A stretch of 6,465 bases of DNA, taken from contig JAITOH010000041.1 in the NCBI GenBank assembly GCA_031290055.1, positions 1 through 6,465 of the forward strand, given 5' to 3'. Source of the DNA: Endomicrobium sp. (GTDB lineage Bacteria; Elusimicrobiota; Endomicrobiia; Endomicrobiales; Endomicrobiaceae). The notes beneath the pieces are model-generated. The model saw nothing but the letters and a program-made list of their open reading frames with translations. It was not told the DNA's origin and ran no database searches. The translations under genes were made by a program, and so were the position numbers. Shown piece by piece: positions 5,884 through 6,465 of the stretch; the first letter of the stretch is position 1; every line of letters begins with the position of its first letter.

Positions 5884-6465
5884 TTATTCAACCAAATTAC
5901 TCGCATTTTTAATAATTTTCGTAAAAGAGTCAACTTCTAAGCTAGCGCCTCCAACTAAACCTCCATCAATGTCAGAATTTTTAATAAATTCGTAAATATT
6001 AACTGAACTTACAGAACCACCATAAATAATTCTTATTTTTTCAGCAATCGAACTATTATACATCTTAGCATATGTTTCTCTTATAAAAGCATGTACGCTT
6101 TGAGCTTGTTCTGGAGTCGCAATTTTCCCAGTGCCTATTGCCCAAACAGGTTCATAAGCTAAAATCACCAAATCTGCTTGTTCCATGTCAAGTCTCGCCA
6201 GGCCTTTTTTTAGTTGCTTTTCTATCACCTTAAAAGTTATGTCATTTTTTTTTTCTTCAAAAGTTTCACCAATGCAAACTATAGGTACAAGCCCTGTTTC
6301 AATAGCTACCTTTATTTTTTTGTTCACGATTTCATCGCTTTCTCCAAAATATTGCCTGCGTTCTGAATGACCAACTATAACGTAAGAACATCCAATGTCC
6401 TTTAGCATTACTGGCGAAATTTCGCCAGTAAAAGCTCCTTTTTGTTCCCAAAAAATATTCTGCGC
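5884..6465 (-). CDS. tpiA: Triosephosphate isomerase, 5'-truncated by the window edge
   Basis: The frame is open to the right edge, showing the last 193 residues of a protein of about 250. The missing part holds the N-terminal lysine motif (GNWKMN). The enzyme interconverts glyceraldehyde 3-phosphate and dihydroxyacetone phosphate in the cytoplasm. Visible from the edge inward: AQNIFWEQKGAFTGEISPVM, then YVIVGHSERR with the electrophilic His (visible residue 33), the catalytic Glu in AYEPVWAIGTGK (visible residue 105), YGGSVSS in the phosphate-binding loop, and DGGLVGGASL near the C-terminus. All are canonical. The ATG at 6406-6408 is internal (the M of ...SPVML), not the start. It is the first visible gene of the likely tpiA-rpiB-tktN operon. 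A perfect 24-bp palindrome lies within its TGEIS codons. Confidence 0.95.
   Translation of the reverse strand, partial: AQNIFWEQKGAFTGEISPVMLKDIGCSYVIVGHSERRQYFGESDEIVNKKIKVAIETGLVPIVCIGETFEEKKNDITFKVIEKQLKKGLARLDMEQADLVILAYEPVWAIGTGKIATPEQAQSVHAFIRETYAKMYNSSIAEKIRIIYGGSVSSVNIYEFIKNSDIDGGLVGGASLEVDSFTKIIKNASNLVE
6408..6431. repeat. Perfect 24-bp palindrome inside tpiA
   Basis: TTACTGGCGAAA is followed directly by its own reverse complement, with no loop. It covers the codons for the conserved T-G-E-I-S-P-V stretch of triosephosphate isomerase and is richer in GC than its surroundings. A perfect 12+12 match is rare by chance. It could be a protein-binding site, a repeat unit dispersed in the genome, or codon choice on a conserved motif. 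Nothing else here shares it. Confidence 0.6.

Overview
This strongly AT-rich window holds five genes of central carbon metabolism on the minus strand, the tail of a peptidase gene on the plus strand, and two stretches of decayed coding DNA. The mix suggests a fermentative, probably anaerobic bacterium: split transketolase, RpiB-type isomerase, phosphotransacetylase, an AMP-forming acyl-CoA synthetase and an M42 aminopeptidase. Together with long pseudogene tracts, this would suit a host-restricted lineage under genome reduction, such as the Endomicrobium group of Elusimicrobiota. That placement is inference from gene content and style; no marker gene here proves it.

Layout from left to right: 1-136 (+) is the C-terminal end of an M42-family metallo-aminopeptidase. 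Its stop overlaps the TTG start of a heavily frameshifted MBL-fold (YycJ/WalJ-like) hydrolase pseudogene, about 133-945 (+). A hairpin with a T-run at 1041-1084 may be the old terminator of that plus-strand unit. Facing it are pta (1209-2213, -) and an AMP-forming acyl-CoA synthetase (2372-4045, -). The stretch 4155-4492 (-) looks like the remains of the transketolase C-terminal subunit. Next come the intact transketolase N-terminal subunit (4509-5327, -), rpiB (5387-5845, -) and tpiA (5884 to the right edge, -, 5' end missing).

On the minus strand the order of transcription is tpiA, rpiB, tktN, (dead tktC), acyl-CoA synthetase, pta. TpiA belongs to glycolysis; RpiB and transketolase belong to the non-oxidative pentose phosphate pathway. 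Pta and the synthetase work at the acyl-CoA/acyl-phosphate/free-acid node. The main point of interest is that the intact transketolase N-subunit appears to have lost its adjacent partner. Either a second C-subunit is encoded elsewhere, or this pathway step is being lost. I found no sign of a new defence, mobile or RNA-based system.
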